From Abiotrophia defectiva_A (GTDB taxonomy: Bacteria > Bacillota > Bacilli > Lactobacillales > Aerococcaceae): a stretch of 12,711 bases of DNA. Below the pieces are notes generated by a model. The model made no database searches. It worked only from the letters and a program-made list of their open reading frames with translations, and had not been told where the DNA came from. Made by a program: the position numbers and the translations under genes. The stretch covers positions 1-12,711 of the forward strand of contig CAUUNL010000047.1 of the NCBI GenBank assembly GCA_963546405.1, in the 5' to 3' direction. This document shows, in pieces, positions 6,899 through 12,711 of this stretch; the stretch's first letter is position 1; every line of letters starts with the position of its first letter.

Positions 6899-7984
6899 TT
6901 AGTTAGAACCTTTGAATACGAAAATTTCTTCATCATAGAGTTTCAAGACTTTGGTGAAGAGGAAGTGAACTAGGAAAGTCACCACTGCTGGCACAGCCAC
7001 CCAGATTAGGAGCATGAGCAAGAAGTTATTTCCTAAACTTGGTAAGGAAGCGATTGGACCAACTAAACCAACTAAACCAAAACCAGAGGTTTGTGGCGTC
7101 CCTGTCAAGTTAAAGACTGGAACCAAAACAGCTGTAATAGCTGAAGATAAGAGAAGCCCGGCTGACATAATAGGGTGAGTCAGATAGTTAGGCATCATCA
7201 TTTTCATAGCACCTAAAGCAATTGCTGTTGGAACACCTGGCTTATTCTTCTTATGAGTTGCCCAGACTAAGTATAGAGCCGTAGTCCCGACCCCCATGGA
7301 AGCTGCCCCAGCTGATAGGCCAGTCAAGGAAATAGCTAAGCCGATTGCGACGGTTGAAATTGGGGTTAAGATTAAGATAGCAAAAGACATACAAATTAAG
7401 ATACTCATTACGAATGGTTGATATTGTACGAAGGTTTCAATTACGTGACCAATCGTATCTGTCACTTGTTTAACATATGGAAGGAGCTTGTAACCAAGTA
7501 AACCGACTCCGGAACCTACCACAATTGGTAAGAGGATAATTTCTAAGGCACCAAAATGGTGGCCCACTAACTGGATGACAGCTACCGCAAGAGCTGCCGT
7601 TACCATAGCATTAATCAAATCTCCTGTCCCGGCAAGTTGGAAGATTTGGCCTGTCTTGTCACCGATGGTTGCTTCAACCGCTTTCCAAGCGCCAGACCCG
7701 ATAAAGGTAGCCCCACCGACCGCAATCATCTGCATTGGCTTCATATTGAATTGATGTGCAATCAAGAACCCGGCCATAACAGGAATGAAGAACTGGAAGA
7801 TGGTAATAATATTTAAGTAGTCCACTAAATATGGCTTAATAGCAGGGTAATTGCTCTGAAGGGCTGTGAGCGCCGCCTTCAAGACTGCATTAGGAATCAA
7901 AGCTACTACGATAGCAATGGCAGTCCCATTCAATACATTGTTTATAAAATTATAGGCAGACGATTTGGTCTTTTCATTCGTCAT
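6899..7984 (-). CDS. Stand-alone PTS EIIC-like membrane protein (EIIC_2 type)
   Basis: This is a very hydrophobic 361-residue protein with roughly eight to ten membrane segments; the clearest are near 20-42, 56-78, 122-140, 146-168, 189-215, 272-292 and 319-345. It looks like the EIIC_2 group of phosphotransferase-system permeases, a family recognised from overall composition and from Gly-rich stretches such as GVGTTALYLVW (231-241) and SGFGLVGLVGP (300-310). No EIIA or EIIB domain is fused to it and none is encoded in the window, so phosphoryl transfer cannot be shown and the substrate is unknown. The ATG has GAGG seven bases upstream. The gene has its own promoter and is followed 28 bp later by ilvE. 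It could be a sugar permease, a transporter with another substrate, or a sensor-like relic. The family call is fairly sure; the function is open. Confidence 0.8.
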   Translation of the reverse strand: MTNEKTKSSAYNFINNVLNGTAIAIVVALIPNAVLKAALTALQSNYPAIKPYLVDYLNIITIFQFFIPVMAGFLIAHQFNMKPMQMIAVGGATFIGSGAWKAVEATIGDKTGQIFQLAGTGDLINAMVTAALAVAVIQLVGHHFGALEIILLPIVVGSGVGLLGYKLLPYVKQVTDTIGHVIETFVQYQPFVMSILICMSFAILILTPISTVAIGLAISLTGLSAGAASMGVGTTALYLVWATHKKNKPGVPTAIALGAMKMMMPNYLTHPIMSAGLLLSSAITAVLVPVFNLTGTPQTSGFGLVGLVGPIASLPSLGNNFLLMLLIWVAVPAVVTFLVHFLFTKVLKLYDEEIFVFKGSN

Positions 7985-8016
7985 AGAGATACCTCGTTTC
8001 TTTTTAGGATGCCATA

Positions 8017-8045
8017 ATTTTAACGTATTTCTAATCTTATTGCAA
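8017..8045 (-). promoter_or_regulatory. Promoter of the EIIC-ilvE unit
   Basis: On the minus strand TTGCAA (8040-8045, four of six) and TAAAAT (8017-8022, five of six) are separated by 17 bp. The predicted start is near 8010, giving a short leader of about 26 bases that leaves no room for a T-box or attenuator. Any control should therefore act at the promoter. Confidence 0.65.
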
Positions 8046-8056
8046 GGTAGTTTTTC

Positions 8057-8071
8057 ATTTTTCTGAAAATA
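8057..8071 (-). promoter_or_regulatory. CodY-like box upstream of the EIIC-ilvE promoter
   Basis: The plus-strand sequence ATTTTTCTGAAAATA matches the CodY consensus AATTTTCWGAAAATT at 13 of 15 positions, with mismatches at positions 2 and 15. It lies 11 bp upstream of the -35 hexamer, at about -47 to -61. CodY senses branched-chain amino acids and GTP and controls ilv genes and BCAT genes in many Firmicutes. The match to an ilvE operon makes the call more credible. AT-rich DNA can yield chance matches. Confidence 0.6.
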
Positions 8072-8083
8072 ATCCTTAGATGG

Positions 8084-8162
8084 ACAAACACAGAAGTCAA
8101 AGCTAGTAAATAGTTATCACGAACTTCTCATTTAAGCACCTACATCCTGATACTGTGTTTGT
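8084..8162. repeat. Perfect 10-bp inverted repeat in the gatD/EIIC intergenic region
   Basis: ACAAACACAG (8084-8093) and CTGTGTTTGT (8153-8162) are exact reverse complements 59 bp apart. A second, overlapping pair, AGAAGT (8092-8097) and ACTTCT (8123-8128), cannot form at the same time as the first because they share bases 8092-8093. The repeat lies between the gatD terminator and the CodY-like box. No gene is visible within it. Confidence 0.55.
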
Positions 8163-8202
8163 GAAATTCCCTCAGAAATTAGCCGTCACCTCTTACTTAA
8201 GA

Positions 8203-8238
8203 TACAAGAAAAGAGACTAGGGCAACTAGTCTCTCTTT
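8203..8238 (-). terminator. Rho-independent terminator after gatD
   Basis: On the minus strand AGAGACTAG (8226-8234) and CTAGTCTCT (8212-8220) form a perfect 9-bp stem with a 5-nt loop. The stem can be extended by a G-U pair and two A-U pairs. It is followed by TTTTCTTGT. It starts about 18 bases after the gatD stop codon and ends the murT-gatD unit. Confidence 0.85.
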
Positions 8239-8255
8239 AATCCTATATAGCTGGC

Positions 8256-8927
8256 TTAGACTTTAGTAGCCTTCTTAGCTTCATGATTGGCAATAGCCAA
8301 TGCCACCAAATGTTTTGCTAAACCTTCGTTCCGTACTAGAAGTGGGCCGTGGAAATAGCTACCATAAGTATTGCGATAGTGCATACCTTCGGTTTTGTCT
8401 TGTCCATTGTTCCCATGACCGGTCACTACGCGACCAAGCGGTGCTTGATTGGGACCTAGCGTGGTCACCCCATTATGATTTTCAAAGCCATAATAAGTCA
8501 CTTGATTGACTTCATCATAGATTTCAATATCCCCGATGAAGCGAGTGCCTTCTTGGCGTTCTGTCTTATGTGGAAAAATACCTAGGCATTCAATTTTCTG
8601 CCCTTCTGCTGTCATATAGTATTGACCCAAAAATTGGAAGCCACCACAAATGGCAAGCAAGACGCCATCTGATTCAATATAACGCTCTAATTCATCATTT
8701 AGACGGCCAATATCGCGCGCAATAATCCCCTGCTCGTAATCCTGCCCACCGCCAATAAAGACAATATCATAGTCATCCGCCTTAAAGTCATCACCTAAAC
8801 TAACCAAATCGGTTTCTACTTGGTAGCCGGCTTGTTTGGCATGGTATTGCAGCATGAGGAGATTACCGTTATCTCCATAGGTATTCAAGAGATTGCCATA
8901 GAGATGGCAGATTCGTAAAGTTTTCAT
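8256..8927 (-). CDS. gatD: Lipid II isoglutaminyl synthase, glutaminase subunit GatD
   Basis: GatD is the CobB/CobQ-like class I glutamine amidotransferase that releases ammonia from glutamine for its partner MurT. Together they amidate the alpha-carboxyl of D-Glu in the lipid II stem peptide at the inner face of the membrane. The product is 223 residues. The nucleophile is Cys94 in LLAICGGFQFLG. A candidate catalytic His193 is in SYFHGPLL, and Arg129 in GTRFIGD fits the conserved substrate-binding arginine. The N-terminal LYGNLLNTYGDNGN (9-22) is typical of GatD. The ATG has GGAGG about ten bases upstream, overlapping the 19-bp gap after murT. The pair forms a two-gene operon ended by a terminator. 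The subunit relation rests on well-studied staphylococcal and pneumococcal homologues. Confidence 0.95.
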   Translation of the reverse strand: MKTLRICHLYGNLLNTYGDNGNLLMLQYHAKQAGYQVETDLVSLGDDFKADDYDIVFIGGGQDYEQGIIARDIGRLNDELERYIESDGVLLAICGGFQFLGQYYMTAEGQKIECLGIFPHKTERQEGTRFIGDIEIYDEVNQVTYYGFENHNGVTTLGPNQAPLGRVVTGHGNNGQDKTEGMHYRNTYGSYFHGPLLVRNEGLAKHLVALAIANHEAKKATKV

Positions 8928-8946
8928 TCAATCTAGCCCTCCCGTT

Positions 8947-10287
8947 TTATTGTTTCAGGTAGCCCTTGGCTACTAGTAATTTACGTAAATCTAACATGGC
9001 GGTATAGGTAGCCAAGATATGAATATGTGGTGTCGTGCTCGCTTCAATAGCCGCAACAACCGCCTCAAGACTATCTAACTCATGGATGCGTTCTGAATCA
9101 AGTCCTGCTACTTCAAGACGCATGGTCATATCCTTAACCCGCATCCCTGCTGTATAAACTTCTTGAATTGGGAAATCAACCATCTGTTCATAATGACCAT
9201 CCCAAATCCAGCTGACATCTGTTCCATCTGCATAGCGGTTATTGAGAATGGCCACTAAGTTATAAGGCTCTGGATCCAATTTAATAAGTGCTAAAACTTG
9301 ATCCAATCCGACTGGATTCTTAACCAAGTTAAGAAGGACTTTCTTATCCCCTACTTGAAAGAACTCTTGACGGCCGAACACCCGCTCTGCTTGCTTAAAA
9401 CCAGCTTCAATGGCCTCAGGAGACACGCCAAATTCACGAGCCACACTATAGGCTGCTAAGGCATTATAGATATTATAGAGCCCTGCTACTGGAATAGCAT
9501 ACTCATGCCCTTCAATGGCAAAACGAGAATGCGTCAGCGCTAGTTCTTCCAGAGCTGTCACACGATAGCTTAAATCTGGACGTTTGAAACCACAATGTGG
9601 GCAATAGTACTTACCTAAGTTAGCATAAGTATTGCTGTGATAACGAAGGATATGCTGGCATTCTGGGCAGAGAATACCATCCGTATTATAGTGGGGCGTT
9701 ACCTCACGGTCCTCTTCATGATCAAAACCAAAGTATACTCGACGATTAGGCAAAGCCACTGAATTGAAGAGTGGTGAATCCCCATTGGCAATCACAGTTG
9801 CTTCTGGCACTTGCTTAGCAGCGTCCGCCATAAGTTTATAGATAGTATAGATTTCACCATAACGGTCCATTTGATCTCGAAAGACGTTGGTGTGGACAAA
9901 AGCCTTAGGAGCTAGTGCCTTAACCACGTGTTTAAGGGAGCCCTCATCGACTTCCAGAACAGCTACACCTCGTTGCCCTTTAGGTAGGGCTGGTGCAGAT
10001 AAAAAGGTGGATACAATCCCTTGCTTCATATTAGAACCTGTTGGATTAGTCAGGATGTGCTCGTAAGACTGGGCCAAGGCATGGACTGTCAAGGCTGTGG
10101 TCAAGGTTTTACCATTTGTACCCGTAATAATCACCACATCATAGTTCTTAGCCAACTCGGCCAGAAGATTCGGATCAAGAGCTAGGGCCAGTTTACCTGG
10201 CAGGCTAGAACCACCACTGGTAAAGGTCGTTAAGGCCCAGCGGGTTAAGCGACCTACTCCGGTCGCTAATTTACTTCGTAAGGTCAT
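8947..10287 (-). CDS. murT: Lipid II isoglutaminyl synthase, Mur ligase-like subunit MurT
   Basis: MurT activates D-Glu of lipid II with ATP and accepts ammonia from GatD to form D-isoglutamine, a modification needed for efficient cross-linking in many Gram-positive cocci. The 446-residue protein has a Mur ligase central domain with the ATP loop GTNGKT (56-61). A Cys4 zinc-ribbon insertion of the MurT type is formed by Cys207, Cys210, Cys229 and Cys232. The C-terminal domain carries the conserved DVSWIWD, with Asp357 as the likely catalytic residue shared with GatD. The ATG has AAGGAG seven bases upstream. It lies after the pbp2A terminator, and a weak candidate promoter overlaps that terminator. 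The enzyme makes the amidated substrate that penicillin-binding proteins such as its neighbour cross-link. Confidence 0.95.
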   Translation of the reverse strand: MTLRSKLATGVGRLTRWALTTFTSGGSSLPGKLALALDPNLLAELAKNYDVVIITGTNGKTLTTALTVHALAQSYEHILTNPTGSNMKQGIVSTFLSAPALPKGQRGVAVLEVDEGSLKHVVKALAPKAFVHTNVFRDQMDRYGEIYTIYKLMADAAKQVPEATVIANGDSPLFNSVALPNRRVYFGFDHEEDREVTPHYNTDGILCPECQHILRYHSNTYANLGKYYCPHCGFKRPDLSYRVTALEELALTHSRFAIEGHEYAIPVAGLYNIYNALAAYSVAREFGVSPEAIEAGFKQAERVFGRQEFFQVGDKKVLLNLVKNPVGLDQVLALIKLDPEPYNLVAILNNRYADGTDVSWIWDGHYEQMVDFPIQEVYTAGMRVKDMTMRLEVAGLDSERIHELDSLEAVVAAIEASTTPHIHILATYTAMLDLRKLLVAKGYLKQ

Positions 10288-10401
10288 AAAGAGACTCCTT
10301 CAACTTCAAAATTTTGGATTCATTAAGCTAATAAATAGGCCTGCAGAGGGACCTAATAAGACAAGCGCATCATAGAATTTGAGACGCAAAACTCATCTTC
10401 T

Positions 10402-10430
10402 ATTTTATCCCCCTAGCCAGCAAAAAGCAA
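10402..10430 (-). promoter_or_regulatory. Possible promoter of murT-gatD overlapping the pbp2A terminator
   Basis: On the minus strand TAAAAT (10402-10407, five of six) lies 17 bp after TTGCTT (10425-10430, three of six), which is itself part of the terminator stem. The leader would be about 105 bases. No better promoter was seen between pbp2A and murT, but the -35 is poor. Confidence 0.35.
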
Positions 10431-10448
10431 GAACCGAGGTCCCTGCTT
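10420..10448 (-). terminator. Rho-independent terminator after pbp2A
   Basis: On the minus strand AAGCAGGGACC (10438-10448) pairs with GGTTCTTGCTT (10425-10435). The stem is about 10 bp and contains two G-U pairs, with a short loop. It runs into TTTTTG. It starts 16 bases after the pbp2A stop codon. Confidence 0.75.
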
Positions 10449-10464
10449 CCTTTGACTCTTTCTC

Positions 10465-12576
10465 TTAAAATGGCCAGTCAATCGAGCGCCACCAATCACC
10501 CACACCACGAACAGCTTCCTTGGTGGTGAAGACAATGTCGTCCCATAGGTTACCCGCATTTTGGTTAACCCATTTGGCTCCCTGATCAATGGTTTCTCCA
10601 ACATTATAGTGCTGAACTGCATCAGCAATTGGGTTGGTATCAGTTGTCATCTGCGAAGCCATTTCTAGACCAAAAGAGGTCTGTGGCGATGCCGACATGA
10701 GATTAGTAGTCTGAATTGAAAAGAGCTGGCGCATACCGCTAGGCATTAAATCATCCAATGATTGCTCCCCAGACTTATCTAAGCCTACCCAAGAAGCAAT
10801 AACAAAATCTGGTGTATAGCCAATCATCCATTTATCACGAGTTGCCATGTTGCCGTCCGATACTTCCGTTGACCCTGTTTTACCCGCGATTTGACCAAAA
10901 CTAGGTCCGGCACCATAACCGGTCCCATTACCACCATAAGTTTCCAACATCATGCTGGTCATGTCGGCGGCTACTCGTGGTGTCATTACCATATACTTAG
11001 TTGGGCGAGTATTCTGATAGATAATATGGCCACTGGCGTCTTTAATTTGACGAATTAAGTAGCTATCATTACGAATCCCTTTGTTGGCAAAGGCTGCATA
11101 GGCACTGGCCATTTGCAAAGGCGATACCCCTTGGCTGAGGGCGCCCAAGGCCAAGGTGAGTTGCTGGTCTTGAGCTTGAATCTTGAGACCAAATTGATCT
11201 AACTTTTGCACTGACTTACCAATCCCCAGTTGGTCCATTAAATAGACGGCCGAAGTGTTCTTACTTTGGGCTAAGGCATAATAAAGTGGGACTTGACCAG
11301 ATGGATCCGTCTGACGATCATAGTTCTCGGGTGCATAATGATTGTTACCATAGGCTCTTACCTGGTCAGGTACCTGGCTATTAATTTTATAACCCGCTTC
11401 AAGCGCTGGCTCATAGACCGCCAGTGGCTTGATCGTAGAACCCGGCGAGCGTCTCATGTCAGTTGCCCGGTTAAAACCACGGTGAACGTAGTCACCTCGC
11501 CCACCGTAGATGGCCATCACACCACCTGTGGAAGGCTCTACCACAACTGAGGCACTCTGTACTAATGGAGTTCCCGTATTATCATCTGGGAAAATCCCCT
11601 GCACTTGATAGGCTGAATCCAACGCATTTTGATATTCAGGATTCAGGTAGGTATAAATCTTATAGCCCTTAGCCAGCAAGTCCGCTTCAGGAATCCCTGT
11701 TTCAGCTACCGCCTCATCTAACACCGCATCGAAATAGGCCGGATATTGGTCCTGCTCCTTAGCCACATAGGCATCATGAAGTTCAATACCCGAAGATTTA
11801 ATTGACTGCGCCGTTTGACTATCAATCACTGACTCCTGTTCCAAGAGACCAACTACTACGTTACGACGTTCAATGGCTGCCTCATAGTCATCGATAGGGT
11901 TAAAGAGTGAAGGCCCTTTGAGAATACCTGTTAAAACCGCTGCCTCATTCCAAGACAGGCTAGCTGCCGAGTGACCAAAATAACGTTGCGAGGCATCTTC
12001 GACACCCCAGACCCCATTGCCAAAGTAGGCATGGTTGAGGTACATCTCTAGAATCTGGTCTTTACTGAATTGCTTTTCGACCTCCAAGGCTAGGAAAAAT
12101 TCCTTAAGCTTACGTTGTAGCGTCTGGTCTAAGGTCAAGAAGGCATTCTTAACCAGTTGCTGGGTCAAGGTCGAGCCGCCCCCGCCAGAAGTATTGCGAT
12201 TGATAACAAATCGTACTAGGGCACGCCCTATCCCTTGGGCATCAAATCCGTTATGCTGATAAAATCGCTTGTCTTCCGTTGCCACCACCGCTTCACGTAT
12301 AGTAGTAGACATCTGGTCTAAATTTATATAAGTTCCCTTCTGGGCACTCAGTGTCCCAGCTTCTTGGTCATTCTTATCATAGATGGTCGTCACCGTCTTG
12401 AGAGCATCTTGCAGCATGGCAACATTGGTCGTCTTAGCGATAAAAACCAAGTAGGTCGACATGACTAGCATGACTGACATACCGATAAGGATTAACCATT
12501 TCCAGCCACGGTAATACCGCCATATGCCTTTGAAGCCTTGCCAAAGACGACTTCTAAAACTTGCTTGACTGGCCAT
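10465..12576 (-). CDS. pbp2A: Class A penicillin-binding protein, Pbp2a-like
   Basis: This bifunctional enzyme polymerises lipid II into glycan strands and cross-links stem peptides outside the membrane. From ATG 12576 it has 703 residues: a short basic cytoplasmic tail, one membrane anchor near 27-47, a GT51 glycosyltransferase domain (about 70-250), a transpeptidase domain (about 330-625) and a C-terminal tail. GT51 motifs are catalytic Glu101 in ATEDKRFYQH and GGGSTLTQQLVKN (132-144). Transpeptidase motifs are SPGSTIKP with Ser380, SKN at 438-440 and KTGS at 566-569, all intact. The block KTTNVAMLQDALK and the segment after it closely resemble pneumococcal Pbp2a. An in-frame GTG at 12585 lies inside the Shine-Dalgarno GAGGTGAT (12581-12588), so ATG 12576 is preferred. 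It forms its own unit beside murT-gatD. Confidence 0.95.
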   Translation of the reverse strand: MASQASFRSRLWQGFKGIWRYYRGWKWLILIGMSVMLVMSTYLVFIAKTTNVAMLQDALKTVTTIYDKNDQEAGTLSAQKGTYINLDQMSTTIREAVVATEDKRFYQHNGFDAQGIGRALVRFVINRNTSGGGGSTLTQQLVKNAFLTLDQTLQRKLKEFFLALEVEKQFSKDQILEMYLNHAYFGNGVWGVEDASQRYFGHSAASLSWNEAAVLTGILKGPSLFNPIDDYEAAIERRNVVVGLLEQESVIDSQTAQSIKSSGIELHDAYVAKEQDQYPAYFDAVLDEAVAETGIPEADLLAKGYKIYTYLNPEYQNALDSAYQVQGIFPDDNTGTPLVQSASVVVEPSTGGVMAIYGGRGDYVHRGFNRATDMRRSPGSTIKPLAVYEPALEAGYKINSQVPDQVRAYGNNHYAPENYDRQTDPSGQVPLYYALAQSKNTSAVYLMDQLGIGKSVQKLDQFGLKIQAQDQQLTLALGALSQGVSPLQMASAYAAFANKGIRNDSYLIRQIKDASGHIIYQNTRPTKYMVMTPRVAADMTSMMLETYGGNGTGYGAGPSFGQIAGKTGSTEVSDGNMATRDKWMIGYTPDFVIASWVGLDKSGEQSLDDLMPSGMRQLFSIQTTNLMSASPQTSFGLEMASQMTTDTNPIADAVQHYNVGETIDQGAKWVNQNAGNLWDDIVFTTKEAVRGVGDWWRSIDWPF

Positions 12577-12580
12577 TATG

Positions 12581-12588
12581 ATCACCTC
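12581..12588 (-). promoter_or_regulatory. Ribosome-binding site that fixes the pbp2A start
   Basis: On the minus strand GAGGTGAT is an eight-base match to the extended anti-Shine-Dalgarno complement (AGGAGGTGAT). Its GAGG core is eight bases before ATG 12574-12576. The upstream in-frame GTG (12583-12585) lies within this site and is therefore an unlikely start. Confidence 0.7.
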
Positions 12589-12609
12589 ATTACTTCATTC
12601 ATGCCCCTT

Positions 12610-12615
12610 ATTATA
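12610..12615 (-). promoter_or_regulatory. Candidate -10 element of the pbp2A promoter
   Basis: On the minus strand a perfect TATAAT (12610-12615) lies 34 bases before the ATG. No good -35 hexamer is found 16-18 bp upstream (ATAAGA at 17 bp), and there is no extended -10 TG. The spacer and -35 positions are instead occupied by one copy of a 19-20 bp direct repeat. A promoter that depends on an activator is a possible reading. Confidence 0.45.
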
Positions 12616-12618
12616 CTG

Positions 12619-12678
12619 GAAAATTACGAATTTCTTATGAATTTTGACTGCTAGACGTGAAAATTTAAGTATTTCTTA
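12619..12678. repeat. Imperfect 19-20 bp direct repeat upstream of pbp2A
   Basis: GAAAATTACGAATTTCTTA (12619-12637) and GAAAATTTAAGTATTTCTTA (12659-12678), as read on the plus strand, share both 7-8 base ends and differ only in the middle by one indel and a few changes. Their starts are 40 bp apart, about four helical turns. The first copy covers the spacer and -35 region of the candidate pbp2A promoter; the second is further upstream. Confidence 0.55.
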
Positions 12679-12711
12679 GAAAACGGCTAATAAGAAAACT
12701 TCCCATTATAT

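Noticed and set aside
7985..8255. T-box or other riboswitch upstream of the EIIC-ilvE unit
   Set aside because: The predicted leader is only about 26 bases, and no T-box motif, antiterminator or leader terminator is visible between the promoter and the start codon.
10413..10628. Open frame of 71 codons on the minus strand within the end of pbp2A
   Set aside because: It is a shadow of pbp2A in another frame and includes the terminator hairpin.
12035..12259. Plus-strand open frame antisense to the glycosyltransferase domain of pbp2A
   Set aside because: The composition is that of a reverse-complemented gene, there is no ribosome-binding site, and it is fully inside an intact gene. The other plus-strand frames in the window are similar.
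12644..12672. Plus-strand promoter with TTGACT at 12644-12649
   Set aside because: The -35 is good but no acceptable -10 lies 16-18 bp downstream, and no plus-strand gene follows within the window.

Overview
The window looks like chromosome from a low-to-moderate-GC Gram-positive bacterium of the order Lactobacillales. Three things point there: the gene order tdk-prfA-prmC-sua5-glyA-upp, the MurT/GatD pair that amidates lipid II, and a class A penicillin-binding protein that resembles pneumococcal Pbp2a along its whole length. An Aerococcaceae-type organism is plausible, but the sequence alone does not fix the genus. All ten genes lie on the minus strand, are intact and are closely spaced. 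I see no tRNA, rRNA, CRISPR array, insertion sequence or phage gene, and no stretch over 300 bases lacks a gene.

Read in the direction of transcription (right to left) there are four units. (1) pbp2A, a bifunctional peptidoglycan synthase, ends at its own terminator near 10430. (2) murT-gatD amidates D-Glu of lipid II and ends at a terminator near 8220. (3) A lone PTS EIIC-like membrane protein is followed closely by ilvE (branched-chain aminotransferase). The pair has a good sigma-A-type promoter with a CodY-like box just upstream, and ends at a terminator near 5815. (4) tdk-prfA-prmC-sua5-glyA-upp has a strong promoter before tdk, a second promoter at the sua5/glyA junction, and a strong terminator after upp.

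The units make functional sense. Units 1 and 2 build the cell wall: MurT/GatD modifies the stem peptide that penicillin-binding proteins later cross-link. Unit 4 mixes translation fidelity (RF1, its GGQ methyltransferase PrmC, and Sua5 for t6A in tRNA) with nucleotide and one-carbon supply (thymidine kinase, serine hydroxymethyltransferase, uracil phosphoribosyltransferase). Unit 3 joins amino-acid metabolism to an uncharacterised transporter-like protein.

Most of the window is ordinary core genome. The points that merit a second look are in the junctions: the CodY-like box and a long inverted repeat before the EIIC-ilvE unit, a 19-20 bp direct repeat 40 bp apart at the pbp2A promoter, a glyA promoter built over the sua5 stop codon with a leader hairpin, and a sua5 ribosome-binding site held in a small hairpin. 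For three genes (tdk, prmC, pbp2A) the best-supported start is internal to the longest open frame. No wholly new system was found.
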